Assembly (NCBI GenBank): GCA_963816155.1
Contig: CAWFJE010000007.1
Span: 128,508-192,507 of the forward strand
DNA: 64,000 bases
Direction: 5' to 3'
From: JAXGXJ01 sp963816155
Lineage (GTDB): Bacteria; Actinomycetota; Thermoleophilia; RBG-16-64-13
Shown here: one piece after another, positions 33,655 through 42,189 of the stretch
Layout: each line of letters opens with the position of its first letter
Numbering within the stretch: the stretch's first letter is position 1
The notes under the pieces: model-generated
The model's input: the letters and a program-made list of their open reading frames with translations, nothing else
Databases searched by the model: none
What the model was told of the DNA's origin: nothing
Translations under genes and position numbers: made by a program

Positions 33655-33785
33655 TTCGGCCAGCCGAGAGTCCCTGGGTGGGGGTGTCTGTCAACGGCAG
33701 CGACGTGCATCCCGCTACAGGGCTTGGCGCTGCCATCGCGGACGGCAATGTAATCCTGCTCATACCCGCCGTCGGGGCGTGCTGA
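33655..33785 (+). pseudogene. Remnant resembling the C-terminus of a MoaD/ThiS-like sulfur carrier
   Basis: The gap 33535-33899 has no full gene. Part of it reads WVGVSVNGSDVHPATGLGAA, then IADGNVILLIPAVGAC and a stop; MoaD-like proteins end VNGEDVR.L.GLDTPL.DGD.V.I.PAVAGG. The match covers about 35 residues. The expected N-terminal strands are absent and the functional terminal Gly-Gly is replaced by Ala-Cys, so the stretch is most likely decayed. The remainder of the gap shows nothing recognisable. Confidence 0.38.
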
Positions 33786-33899
33786 GGGAGTCTGTGCGGC
33801 GCCGTGCGGTTGGTAGTCTCGGAGCCTGGTGCGCAGTGTCCACGCACGCGACCAGCGAGGGGGAGATCCGAATCCCCGAGGCCGCGGGGCCGGGCATTC

Positions 33900-35228
33900 C
33901 TAATAGAAGATGTCGACCACCGTACCCGAGGGCAACTCGTTGAAGAGGTCCTCGGCGGTCCAGACGGGAACGCGAACGCACCCATGGCTGGCGGGGTACG
34001 CGGGAACGCTGCGATAGCCGTGGATGGCCGTCTTACTGACGACGTACGAGGGATAGTACATCTCGCCGTCCAGAGTGACACAGTCCACCCAGCCCTCGTA
34101 TTTTTCCTTGATGGAGAAGTGTCCGGTGCGGGTGCCGAGTTTCCCGGTCGACACATGGATGACCTTGGCGACCTCGCCGTCGCTGATCATGAAGAGCACC
34201 TGCCGGGTGAGGTCAACCTCGCACCTGTCTCCTATGCCTGATCTGCTGGGAACGGGGATACTGGCCGAGGCAAAGGTCTTCCAAACCTGTGCGTTCACCT
34301 TCCCAGTGCGTCTCAGCCGTTCGACCTTCTGAAAGGCCGTGACCGCATCTCGTGTCTGGTTGTCGTAGACGCCGTCCACCGGGCCGCACGGATAGTGAAG
34401 AGCCGCAAGCCTTGCCTCCACGAAAGACACGAGTGTCCCCTTGGACCCGACCGAGAGGGAAGAGTATTCGGGCGCGGCCGGGAGTTCCTCGGGATACTGA
34501 GTTCTGACTACGATGGGTTGCAGGAACGCGCGGGAGAGCACCACCGCCATCTCCGCCCTGGTCAGATTGTCTGCGGGAAAGAACCAGCCTTCGGTAGGAG
34601 CGTCAAGTATCTTCAGCCGGTACGCGCTTGCCACCGCGGCTGCGTGAACCGGTGCGATGAGGAGGCGATCGCGGAAACCTCCCAGCCAAAGCTGGACCTG
34701 CTCGTCGGCGAGTCTCAGTCCGACTGCTGAAGCGGCCTCGTTTCCGCGCGCAAGCGCCATGGCGTTCATCACCAGCGTGACCGCTTCTTGTTTGGAGACC
34801 ACCCGCTCGGGCAAGAACTCGAGGAGGCCGGTCCCCTGCATGAGCTTCTTCTGGAAGAGGGCGCCCACAGATCCCTCGAACCAGTCGTGCGCATCGACAT
34901 CGGAGAAGGGCTGGCCGGGCGACTCCGCCAATCCCATGGCCCTGGTCAGGAAGTACGCCATCTGCGCCCTGGTCACAAAGCCGTCGGGGTCGAACGAGCC
35001 GTCCCAGTGTCGCAGCATCGCCGCCCTGTCGGCGAGCGCGTAAGCTGCCGCCGCGTACCACTCGTCCCCTCGGATATCTGCGAATCCCGAGGACGTCGCG
35101 GGACTCGGGGCGGACACCTCGGCATTGACAGCCGCAGTCGGCAGAAGGGCTGCCAGCACCACGAAACAACCTGCGACAGCCAACGTGAACAGGCCGAAGG
35201 AATATCTCGGGCTCCGTGCGCGCCTCAT
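33900..35228 (-). CDS. Secreted L,D-transpeptidase with SLH and peptidoglycan-binding domains
   Basis: 442 residues from the ATG at 35228 (GGGGGTCAAGC upstream). A signal peptide is followed by three SLH-like repeats (FADIRGDEWYAAAAYALADRA, PFSDVDAHDWFEGSVGALF, and the ADNLTRAEMAVVLSRAF end), a PG_binding_1 repeat (HYPCGPVDGVYDNQTRDAVT), and a YkuD domain ending in HGYRSVPAYPASHGCVRVP with the catalytic Cys. It should attach to cell-wall polymers and make 3-3 cross-links in peptidoglycan. No operon partners; the neighbouring regions carry gene remnants. Confidence 0.87.
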   Translation of the reverse strand: MRRARSPRYSFGLFTLAVAGCFVVLAALLPTAAVNAEVSAPSPATSSGFADIRGDEWYAAAAYALADRAAMLRHWDGSFDPDGFVTRAQMAYFLTRAMGLAESPGQPFSDVDAHDWFEGSVGALFQKKLMQGTGLLEFLPERVVSKQEAVTLVMNAMALARGNEAASAVGLRLADEQVQLWLGGFRDRLLIAPVHAAAVASAYRLKILDAPTEGWFFPADNLTRAEMAVVLSRAFLQPIVVRTQYPEELPAAPEYSSLSVGSKGTLVSFVEARLAALHYPCGPVDGVYDNQTRDAVTAFQKVERLRRTGKVNAQVWKTFASASIPVPSRSGIGDRCEVDLTRQVLFMISDGEVAKVIHVSTGKLGTRTGHFSIKEKYEGWVDCVTLDGEMYYPSYVVSKTAIHGYRSVPAYPASHGCVRVPVWTAEDLFNELPSGTVVDIFY

Positions 35229-35299
35229 GCTTGACCCCCTGGGGTATGCGACCGAAATCAGTGTATCGAGTCTTCCCTCGAACGACCACAAGGAGCCGG

Positions 35300-35415
35300 T
35301 GGGCTCTGGACGGCCATTCACTGGGCGCAGCCAGGGCTGCGGCCTTCGCGGCCTAGGGTCCCACAGCGGGTTCTTGCGACGCCCGGCAACCATCGAGCGA
35401 GCGTCGTGGGCCTGA
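35300..35415 (+). pseudogene. Internally deleted remnant of the alpha/beta hydrolase at 63188
   Basis: Sequence from 35312 matches 63574 onward closely (GGCCATTCACT, then GCGGCCTTCGCGGCCT), the part encoding the nucleophile elbow of the hydrolase. It then jumps to a stretch matching its C-terminal tail (TTGCGAC.CCGGCAAC) at 35372-35390. Next comes the convergent DUF gene, as at the right edge. The serine codon region survives but the reading frame has stops. A duplicated hydrolase-DUF locus, of which this copy lost its hydrolase, explains it. Confidence 0.6.
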
Positions 35416-35949
35416 TCAGTCTCGGAACAGCGCGGCCCAGATGACCGCGTCTAGCACGAAGGTGTGGAAGGCGAAATAGCAGCTACCCACCACCGCCGCC
35501 CAGTAGGCCTTGCCTCGGTTTCCCGGCCGCAGCGTGAACAGGGCCCACGCCAGCGCGATGGAAGCCAACCCCACTAGGAAGAGCACGATGCGAATACCCG
35601 CCCAGGTGCCACTACTGGGATCGTCGACGTATTGGTTGGTGAGCGGCATCCAGAAGACGGAGGGGACTAGAATAAGAGCGAAGATAGGATAGAAGATGCT
35701 GTAACCGAAGTGTCCGCCTACGGTCACCTCGTTGGGGTCCACACGCAGCAGGAGCAGGTTGAGAAAGGCGAAGTACCCGATGGCTGAGAGGACCATGGAG
35801 ACGGTGTAGATGGGCCGGATGCTCTCCGGGACCCCGCCCCAGAGCACCTCCGCGCCCGCGTCCCCGCTCAGCCCCACGACGTAGCTGCCGATGACGGCTA
35901 TCCCCCCGATGACGTTGATGAGGAGAAGTATCAGCTTCTGCCTGCCCAC
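35416..35949 (-). CDS. Membrane protein with about five helices, unrecognised family
   Basis: 177 residues from the GTG at 35949 (GGGAGGTGATCAC upstream). Hydrophobic helices at about 8-28, 50-70, 83-100, 120-142 and 152-175. The segment TVGGHFGYSIFYPIFALILVP is distinctive. A paralogous gene is cut by the right window edge, with the C-terminus ILWAQLF matching VIWAALFRD here. Function unknown. Confidence 0.7.
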   Translation of the reverse strand: MGRQKLILLLINVIGGIAVIGSYVVGLSGDAGAEVLWGGVPESIRPIYTVSMVLSAIGYFAFLNLLLLRVDPNEVTVGGHFGYSIFYPIFALILVPSVFWMPLTNQYVDDPSSGTWAGIRIVLFLVGLASIALAWALFTLRPGNRGKAYWAAVVGSCYFAFHTFVLDAVIWAALFRD

Positions 35950-36234
35950 GTGATCACCTCCCGTTCGACTGAGACTCTCCATGCGGTCGTGGAGCCTGCT
36001 CCTAGCAGCGGACGGGGAGCAATCCCCAAGCTGGACACTACCTGTTGCCTGAAGCCTTGTCAAAGGTAGTCGGCCGTCTCATGACGGCACACCCAAGCAG
36101 TTCGTCACCAGTTCGATTCGAATGCCCGCAGTTTCGTTGGCATCTCCGCGCGTCCTTCGGGTTGGCCGGCCATCTTCTGGGGTATACCCACGCCAGTTGT
36201 CCTGAAGACCACGGCTCGTCTCGAAGGGGGCGCA

Positions 36235-36714
36235 ATGAGGAGAAGCACGGTAATCGGACTCGCCTTGGTCTTGGCGTCGCTCCTGGCCCTGACGGTCTTG
36301 GTTCTCGCAGGCTGCGGAGAAGAAGCCACAGACACCACTCAGGCGGATACGCCTGACAGCACCATGGGGGGGACGGAGATCCCGGAAGTGGCGCCGGGAG
36401 CCTATACGGACCTGACCCCTGAGCAGGCCAAGTATCTGATCGACACCACGCCGGATCTGGTGATACTCGATGTGTCTCCCAACTACAGCAACGGGCATCT
36501 GCCGGGGGCCGTCAACCACTACATAGGTGATGGTTCGCTCGCGGATGCCATCCCTGGTCTGGATGAGAACGCCACGTATCTGGTCTACTGTCACTCGGAC
36601 AGCGCCTCCATCGGCGGTGCGCAGGCTCTTGTGGACGCAGGGTTCTCAACCGTGTACCGGTTGGAGGGTAACTACGCTGCCTGGGTCGATGCCGGCTACC
36701 CGGTGGAGCAGTGA
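36235..36714 (+). CDS. Rhodanese-domain lipoprotein
   Basis: 159 residues. Lipobox VLAGC (Cys 27) follows a long hydrophobic signal, then a Thr/Asp-rich linker and a rhodanese domain starting DLTPEQAKYLIDTTPDLVILD and containing LPGAVNHYIGDGSL; the active-site loop is YCHSDSASIGG with the catalytic Cys. It likely acts as an extracytoplasmic sulfurtransferase or persulfide carrier. Its stop is 18 bases from the stop of the convergent metal ATPase. Confidence 0.86.
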   Translation: MRRSTVIGLALVLASLLALTVLVLAGCGEEATDTTQADTPDSTMGGTEIPEVAPGAYTDLTPEQAKYLIDTTPDLVILDVSPNYSNGHLPGAVNHYIGDGSLADAIPGLDENATYLVYCHSDSASIGGAQALVDAGFSTVYRLEGNYAAWVDAGYPVEQ

Positions 36715-36732
36715 CGAACGCCGCCACCGTAC

Positions 36733-38766
36733 CTATGACCTCAGTTTCTTCACCCCCAACAGTCGAGCGTTGATCGCGACGATGATGGTGCTCGCCGACA
36801 TGAGCGCCGCGCCCAGCGCCGGGCTGAGTACGATGCCTGCCCCCACTGCGACCCCGGCAGCCAAGGGGATAGCGACCACGTTGTAGCCGGTCGCCCAGAC
36901 CAGGTTCTGCACCATCTTGCTCCAGGTGGACCGGGCAAGGGAGAAGAGATCCAGCACGTTGCGGGGATCATTCTTGACCAACACGATATCGGCCGACTCG
37001 ATGGCCACGTCGGTGCCGGCCCCGATGGCGATCCCCACGTCGGCTTGGACCAGGGCGGGAGCGTCGTTGACCCCGTCTCCCACCATACCGACCAGCAATC
37101 CCTTCCTCTGCAACTCCTTGATACGTTCCGCTTTCTGTCCGGGAAGCACCCCGGCGTAGTACTCGTCCAAGCCGAGTTCCTCAGCCACCCAGCGGGCCAC
37201 CTCTTCGTTGTCTCCGGTAAGCATGATGGCTTTGATCCCCAGCGCCTGGAGCCCTTGCACCGTCTGTAGGGATTCGGCCCGAACCACATCGGCCAGTCCC
37301 AGCGCACCCAAAGGTCGATCGTCCTCCAGCAGATAAACGACCGTGAGCGGCCGGGCCGCCGTGTCGATGGGCGGTACGCCGATGTTTCTCTCGGCCAGGT
37401 ACCCAGGGCTCACGACGCTCAGCCGTTTGCCCTCGATCGTCGCCTCTACTCCTTTGCCTGGGATGGAGGCGAAGTCGTCTATTGGAAGCAGGTCCAGCTC
37501 TCGCTCGGCTGCGGAGTTGACTATTCCTTGGGCGATGGGATGCTCCGAGCGGCTCTCCAGCGAGGCCGCCAAAGCCAGGATCTCGTCTTCCCCACGACCG
37601 GCGAAGGTCCACACCTGTCCCACCCCGAAGCGGCCTTCGGTCAGCGTGCCGGTCTTGTCGAACACCACCGCGTTCACGCTCCTCGAGCCCTCGAAGGCGC
37701 TGCGGTCCCGTATGAGAAGCCCGCTCTTGGCCCCCAGGCCGGTGGAAACCGCCACCACGAGCGGGATGGCCAGTCCCAAGGCATGGGGACAGGTGATGAC
37801 CATCACGGTGATGCTCCGTCCGAGAGCGAATTCGAAGCTCTCTCCCAGGATCAACCAGACGATGAGCGTCACGGTGCCCACTGATAAGGCGACCAGCGTG
37901 AGCACGAAGGCGGCCCGGTCGGCCAGACTCTGACTCCGGGACTTGCTGTCTTGGGCCTGCCGGACCAGATCGATCACCTGGGCCAGATAGGTGTCGGCTC
38001 CTGTCTTTTCGACGGTGACCTCAAGCGAGCCCTCCCCGTTGATGGAGCCCCCGATGACCGTGTCGCCCTCCCGCTTCTGGACGGGTGTGGACTCCCCGGT
38101 GAGCATGGCTTCGTTCAGCGAGCTGCCTCCCTTGGTCACCTGCCCGTCGATGGGGACTTTCTCACCCGGTCTGACCAGCACGCGGTCGCCTGGCTGGAGC
38201 CTGGCCAAAGCTACGTCATGGACGTTCCCGCCCTCATCCAAGACATGAGCCTCGTCCGGCATCAACCGGGCCAGTTCCTCCAGTGCCCGCGAGGCGCCCA
38301 TCACTGATCGCATCTCCAGCCAGTGGCCGAGGAGCATGATGTCCACCAGCGTGGCCAGTTCCCAGAAGAAGATCTCGCCTTGCACGCCGAAGACCACGGC
38401 CATGCTGTAGAGAAAGGCAGCTGAGATAGCGACGGCGATCAGGGTCATCATGGCCGGTCTGCGCTCGCGGAGTTCGTGGACGGCGCCCTTCAGGAAGGGC
38501 AGACCGCCCCATCCGTAGACGAACGCGCTGAGGGCCAGGAGCACGTATTGGTCGCCGGGAAACGCCAGGGCCCCGAGATGGAAGACGTCCTGGATGAGCG
38601 GGGAGAGGGCAAGGATAGGGACGGTGACTACCAGGCAGACCCAGAAGCGCCGACGAAAATCTGCCACCATCATCTCGTGGTGGCTGGGACCCTTGCCTCC
38701 CATCGCATGGTGGTCGGCGCCTTGGCCGGCGGGGTGTCCCGGGCTGCCGTGCTCCAGCTCATTCAT
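36733..38766 (-). CDS. copB: CopB-type heavy metal P1B ATPase
   Basis: 677 residues. A His-rich N-terminus (HGSPGHPAGQGADHHAMGG) replaces Cys-type metal-binding domains. TGES (223-226), CPH in transmembrane helix 6 (326-328), DKTGT with the phosphorylated Asp370, and GDGVND later give a complete P-type ATPase. CPH with a His-rich N-terminus marks the P1B-3 (CopB) group, which exports Cu or Ag. Convergent with the rhodanese lipoprotein gene and downstream of a terminator. Confidence 0.9.
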   Translation of the reverse strand: MNELEHGSPGHPAGQGADHHAMGGKGPSHHEMMVADFRRRFWVCLVVTVPILALSPLIQDVFHLGALAFPGDQYVLLALSAFVYGWGGLPFLKGAVHELRERRPAMMTLIAVAISAAFLYSMAVVFGVQGEIFFWELATLVDIMLLGHWLEMRSVMGASRALEELARLMPDEAHVLDEGGNVHDVALARLQPGDRVLVRPGEKVPIDGQVTKGGSSLNEAMLTGESTPVQKREGDTVIGGSINGEGSLEVTVEKTGADTYLAQVIDLVRQAQDSKSRSQSLADRAAFVLTLVALSVGTVTLIVWLILGESFEFALGRSITVMVITCPHALGLAIPLVVAVSTGLGAKSGLLIRDRSAFEGSRSVNAVVFDKTGTLTEGRFGVGQVWTFAGRGEDEILALAASLESRSEHPIAQGIVNSAAERELDLLPIDDFASIPGKGVEATIEGKRLSVVSPGYLAERNIGVPPIDTAARPLTVVYLLEDDRPLGALGLADVVRAESLQTVQGLQALGIKAIMLTGDNEEVARWVAEELGLDEYYAGVLPGQKAERIKELQRKGLLVGMVGDGVNDAPALVQADVGIAIGAGTDVAIESADIVLVKNDPRNVLDLFSLARSTWSKMVQNLVWATGYNVVAIPLAAGVAVGAGIVLSPALGAALMSASTIIVAINARLLGVKKLRS

Positions 38767-38841
38767 CGGAGTGCTGGTCGTCCCCCTTGCGGTGGTCGGG
38801 TCGCGTTCGAGGTACCCGTTGCCGCGAAGACCCTAAACGAA

Positions 38842-38881
38842 GAGACCCAGAGGAGCGCCTGGCGGCGTTCCTCTGGGTCTC
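38842..38881 (-). terminator. Terminator hairpin after the ABC binding lipoprotein gene
   Basis: An 18-base inverted repeat (38842-38859 with 38864-38881, one G-U pair) with the 4-base loop TGGC, located between the stop of the binding-protein gene (38928) and the start of the metal ATPase gene (38766). It separates these two same-strand genes. Confidence 0.75.
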
Positions 38882-38927
38882 CGCACCGGATCCGCGCAGG
38901 GCGTCCCGGCGTGTCGTATTGAAAGTG

Positions 38928-40421
38928 CTAGGCGATGGGCAGCGGCTTGATGGCCTGGAGAGACGATTCTTCCATGAAGGGGGCGGCCGTCTTGTCGACC
39001 GGGACTTCGTCGAAGGTCCAGGTTCCGCCCTGCATGAGCCACTGAGCTCCGCCAAGGCCGTTGTCGTACACGTTCTTGCGCTTGCGGCCGGGCCCTGCTG
39101 GAAAGTCGGCGACGCCGGGACCGATCGGTTCGATGAGAGCAGCGGTGAAGTCGATGGGTCCCACGATGGTATCGAACTTCATCGTCTCAATAGCCGCCAG
39201 CAGGGCGTCCTTGCTCTTCGGGTCGGTGGCGTTCTGAATGGCATAGATGGCCATCTCGCCGACGACGTAGTGAAGCAGAGGAGCCGTCGGCTGGTTGCCC
39301 GTGGTGGCCTCGAAGCCCGCGGCCAGTTCGGCGCAGGTCTGGCCGCTGAGGGACGACGCGAACGGGAAGCTGGGGTGCCACCAGAGTTCCTTGAGCAGGC
39401 CGTTGGCGATGGACCCCAAAGCGTCCACTGAATCAGGGAAGAGAAGGGCTTTGCCGATCATGCAGCCCTTCACACTCAGGTTCTGTTGGGCGGCGCCCTT
39501 CCAGAAGTTGGTGAAGTCCGGCGGGATCATGTTGCCGGTGATCAGTTCGACGCCCGCGCTCTTGAAGGCGGATATCTGCTGGGTGAAGTCTTCGGTGCCC
39601 GGCTGGAAACGACCAGGGTCGACGACGGTGTAGCCTTTGGCCTCCATGAACGGGGGGACAGCCTCGCTGAAGAACAGACCGTCGGCCGTGTTGTCGAACA
39701 TGGCCCCGATCTTCTTGTTGCTCTCAATCTGCTCGTAGCAGGCCCAGTTTTCGGTGATCCAATCCTCGCCGCCAAAGAACACGTGATATGACCACTTGTA
39801 TCCGTTCTCGAAGTTCGGGCCCAGATATGTCTGCCAAGGGCAATCGGTCGATACGCACGGCACGCCCGCCGCTTCGCACTGCTCGACAACAGGGGTGACC
39901 GTATCAGGGGTCGATGCCACCATCATGATGTCGATCTGGCTGTTGTTGATGAGGTCGCCGGCCACCTGAGAAGCACGAGACACATCTGACTGGCTGTCTT
40001 GAACGTTGATGGTGACCGGGTGCTTCTTGCCATCAGCGCCGACGACGCCGTCTCCTATGTACTCTTTCCAAAGATCGACGCAGTACTGGTCGGGAACGCC
40101 GAATGAGGCCAGAGGGCCGGTGAGCGGGGTCACGAAGCCAAGCTTGATCTCGTCGCCCATTTCCGCTCCGGCGGATACCGTAGTGGTAGCACCCTCCGTG
40201 ACGGACGTCGTGGTCTCGCCGCCGGGAGCAGCCGTGGTAGTGGTCGTCGTGTCCTCGTCGCCGCCGCAGGCCGCCAGAACTCCGCCCAGACCGCCTCCGA
40301 GGCTGACCGCAGCCCCTGCGACACCGGCTATCTTCAGAAAATCGCGGCGGCTGACGTGCTTCGCGCCGGTAAGCGCGGGCTCTTCACGTTCGGCGTTGTT
40401 CTCAAGTTCGTGCTCGCTCAT
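38928..40421 (-). CDS. Tat-exported ABC substrate-binding lipoprotein, branched-chain amino acid type
   Basis: 497 residues from the ATG at 40421 (GGAGGGG upstream). A perfect Tat motif SRRDFLK, then a hydrophobic core and the lipobox LAAC with Thr-rich linker. The periplasmic-binding fold begins IKLGFVTPLTGPLASFGVP, as in LivJ-type (Peripla_BP_6) proteins, with VAGDLINNSQIDIMM and LSVKGCMIGKALLF later. No ABC permease or ATPase genes are nearby. It follows the RdhA-like gene by 146 bases on the same strand, so its ligand could be an aromatic compound; that is inference. Confidence 0.86.
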   Translation of the reverse strand: MSEHELENNAEREEPALTGAKHVSRRDFLKIAGVAGAAVSLGGGLGGVLAACGGDEDTTTTTTAAPGGETTTSVTEGATTTVSAGAEMGDEIKLGFVTPLTGPLASFGVPDQYCVDLWKEYIGDGVVGADGKKHPVTINVQDSQSDVSRASQVAGDLINNSQIDIMMVASTPDTVTPVVEQCEAAGVPCVSTDCPWQTYLGPNFENGYKWSYHVFFGGEDWITENWACYEQIESNKKIGAMFDNTADGLFFSEAVPPFMEAKGYTVVDPGRFQPGTEDFTQQISAFKSAGVELITGNMIPPDFTNFWKGAAQQNLSVKGCMIGKALLFPDSVDALGSIANGLLKELWWHPSFPFASSLSGQTCAELAAGFEATTGNQPTAPLLHYVVGEMAIYAIQNATDPKSKDALLAAIETMKFDTIVGPIDFTAALIEPIGPGVADFPAGPGRKRKNVYDNGLGGAQWLMQGGTWTFDEVPVDKTAAPFMEESSLQAIKPLPIA

Positions 40422-40567
40422 GGTATGCCCCTCCACCTCGATGACAGTCTGGCGGCCCCGTTGACCGCCCACGTTCACATCCTACTACATGCGGCAGACG
40501 TGCGGGGCGCTGGGAGGCACGTGGGGCGCTGGGAGGTACGCGGGACCGCTGCGGGAGCGGTCCTCGC

Positions 40568-41770
40568 TCATTCCTGCACGGGATAGTCCCGACAGAACTG
40601 CTGCACGTTCTTTTCGGTGGGCACGACGATCTCGCCGTCTCTGTCGTCTAGGCGGAACCACCACTTGTGGGTGTACTCACGCGGATCGACGAAGTTGTTC
40701 GCCACGTTGCGCTCACGCTGCTCGTCGACCGTCCGGTGCAACCACTCCAGGCTGCCGTCCCAATCCTTCCAGTCGCGCGGTTCCATGTCCGGGCGGTTCC
40801 AAGGGCAGACCTTGGTGCAGCGACCGCACACGCAGCCCTCCTGGTTGAGCACGTCGAAGTCCGAGCAGGTGCGCGAGTCGAGCTTCCAGGTGTAGTAGCC
40901 GTTGTAGAGGGTCTTGGGACCCCGGGCGATGGATCCCGACGGACACTGTTCGGCGCAGATGGTGCATCGGCCGCAGTACTTCTGGAGCCCGAAGTCCACG
41001 TAGCCGTCGATCTCGAGTTCCAGATTGGTGAGGACCGCTGCGTACTTGCAATTGCAGCCCAGGAAGGGGTTGAGCACGATGCCCATGCGCGAGACCTCGC
41101 CCATCCCGGCCTCGAGCACCACCTGGGGCATGAGGGTGAGGTAGTTGTTCATGTTGCTGGGGACAGCGTCGATGCCCAGACGGCGCAAGTAGTTGGCCGT
41201 GACCTCCGTCTGCAGGGCCAGACGCTGGTAGCACTGGTAGCTCACCGGGTCCACGATGTCGTCCCAACCGTTGGAGGCGGCGAGGGTCTTTGGATCTTTG
41301 CGGGCGCAGAACACGATGGCGTACTTGTAGGGGGCCTCGATGGGCTTGTCCATGATGTTGTGGCTATAGACGGCAGATTGGGGCAGGGGGCCGATGCGCA
41401 CCATATCGGCGCCCAGGAAGTAGCCCAGGGCTTTGAGGTGGCGGCTCAGCACGCGGGGATCGTCGGGGATGGGGGCCCTCTTGGGGGCCACCGGATTGCG
41501 GCGCTTCTGGTACTTGTTGATGTACCACTGTAGATCCTGGAGCGCTCCCCCGATGGGGTAGCGGTTGGTCATGCGCTTGAACTCGCGTTCGAGTTCTTCA
41601 CCGAAATCACCCATGAGCGACTTGCTGAAGACGCTTTCTCGCTCCGAGCGCCGCTCCACAGGTCCGGGTATCTCATTGGTGGGCTTGTCCACCCTCTTGA
41701 GTAGGTGGTCGGGGTAGGGGCCCAATTGCGAATCGTCATACAGGACGTCGTGATAGCGTAAATGGTCCAT
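40568..41770 (-). CDS. Cytoplasmic reductive dehalogenase-like (RdhA-like) Fe-S protein
   Basis: 400 residues. The C-terminal half matches the RdhA/QueG superfamily: MGEVSRMGIVLNP, NCKYAAVLTNLELEIDG, VDFGLQKYCGRCTICAEQCP (cluster 1, CxxCxxCxxxCP) and GCVCGRCTKVCPW (cluster 2). The N-terminal half is helix-rich with LGADMVRIGPLPQSAVY, fitting the corrinoid-binding core. There is no Tat signal and no rdhB anchor gene, so it is presumably cytoplasmic. Reductive dehalogenation is inferred; another cobalamin/Fe-S reduction is possible. No corrinoid or MarR-type regulator genes adjoin it. Confidence 0.75.
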   Translation of the reverse strand: MDHLRYHDVLYDDSQLGPYPDHLLKRVDKPTNEIPGPVERRSERESVFSKSLMGDFGEELEREFKRMTNRYPIGGALQDLQWYINKYQKRRNPVAPKRAPIPDDPRVLSRHLKALGYFLGADMVRIGPLPQSAVYSHNIMDKPIEAPYKYAIVFCARKDPKTLAASNGWDDIVDPVSYQCYQRLALQTEVTANYLRRLGIDAVPSNMNNYLTLMPQVVLEAGMGEVSRMGIVLNPFLGCNCKYAAVLTNLELEIDGYVDFGLQKYCGRCTICAEQCPSGSIARGPKTLYNGYYTWKLDSRTCSDFDVLNQEGCVCGRCTKVCPWNRPDMEPRDWKDWDGSLEWLHRTVDEQRERNVANNFVDPREYTHKWWFRLDDRDGEIVVPTEKNVQQFCRDYPVQE

Positions 41771-42189
41771 TAGACACTAACCACCTCTCTATGCGACCCG
41801 CCGGCAGAACCATTCTCGACCTGAGCCTTCCCCGCCGCGGGGATAGGTCCAGGGTCGTTCATGCGCTCCCGCGCCGTCGCAAGTAGTAACTTTGTATCTA
41901 GGATATCGTAGCGAAGCGCGGTACGCCCGGTGATCTAGTCAGCGGGCCGAAGCCCACAGTCACAATCCAGTCCCGCTTGACCCTGCTACCATGCAGTCTG
42001 TTTCAGGCGACCGTGTGGTGACCGGACACTGGGTCAGGTGGGGTCCGGAGGGTTCTGCCCCAGAATGCCGCCAAGCCGCCGGTGCCCGACAGGAAAACGG
42101 ATTCCCGCCACGAAGTCAAAGAATTGGTTGTAGAGGCATAATGTCACCGCGAGGAGCCTGCGCGATGGGCTTTCGCTGGGGGAGAAAGA
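41771..42189. other. Intergenic region, 419 bases, between divergent genes
   Basis: This gap separates the divergent RdhA-like and cadherin-repeat genes and must contain both promoters. It holds no long open frame with coding character and no riboswitch that I recognise; a cobalamin box was looked for by eye and not found. An AT-richer stretch at 41885-41912 (AACTTTGTATCTAGGATATCG) is the likeliest promoter area for the RdhA-like gene. Confidence 0.5.

Noticed and set aside
40488..40560. Short direct repeat of GGGGCGCTGGGAGG in the gap after the RdhA-like gene
   Set aside because: Only two imperfect copies of about 20 bases; no hairpin, no array and no known element. Probably a chance GC-rich repeat.
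42110..42189. Possible c-di-GMP or other riboswitch before the surface protein gene
   Set aside because: The leader has some GC pairing but lacks the conserved core of GEMM or other riboswitch classes that I can recognise.
41771..42189. Cobalamin riboswitch upstream of the RdhA-like gene
   Set aside because: A B12-box-like core was looked for by eye in the gap and not found.
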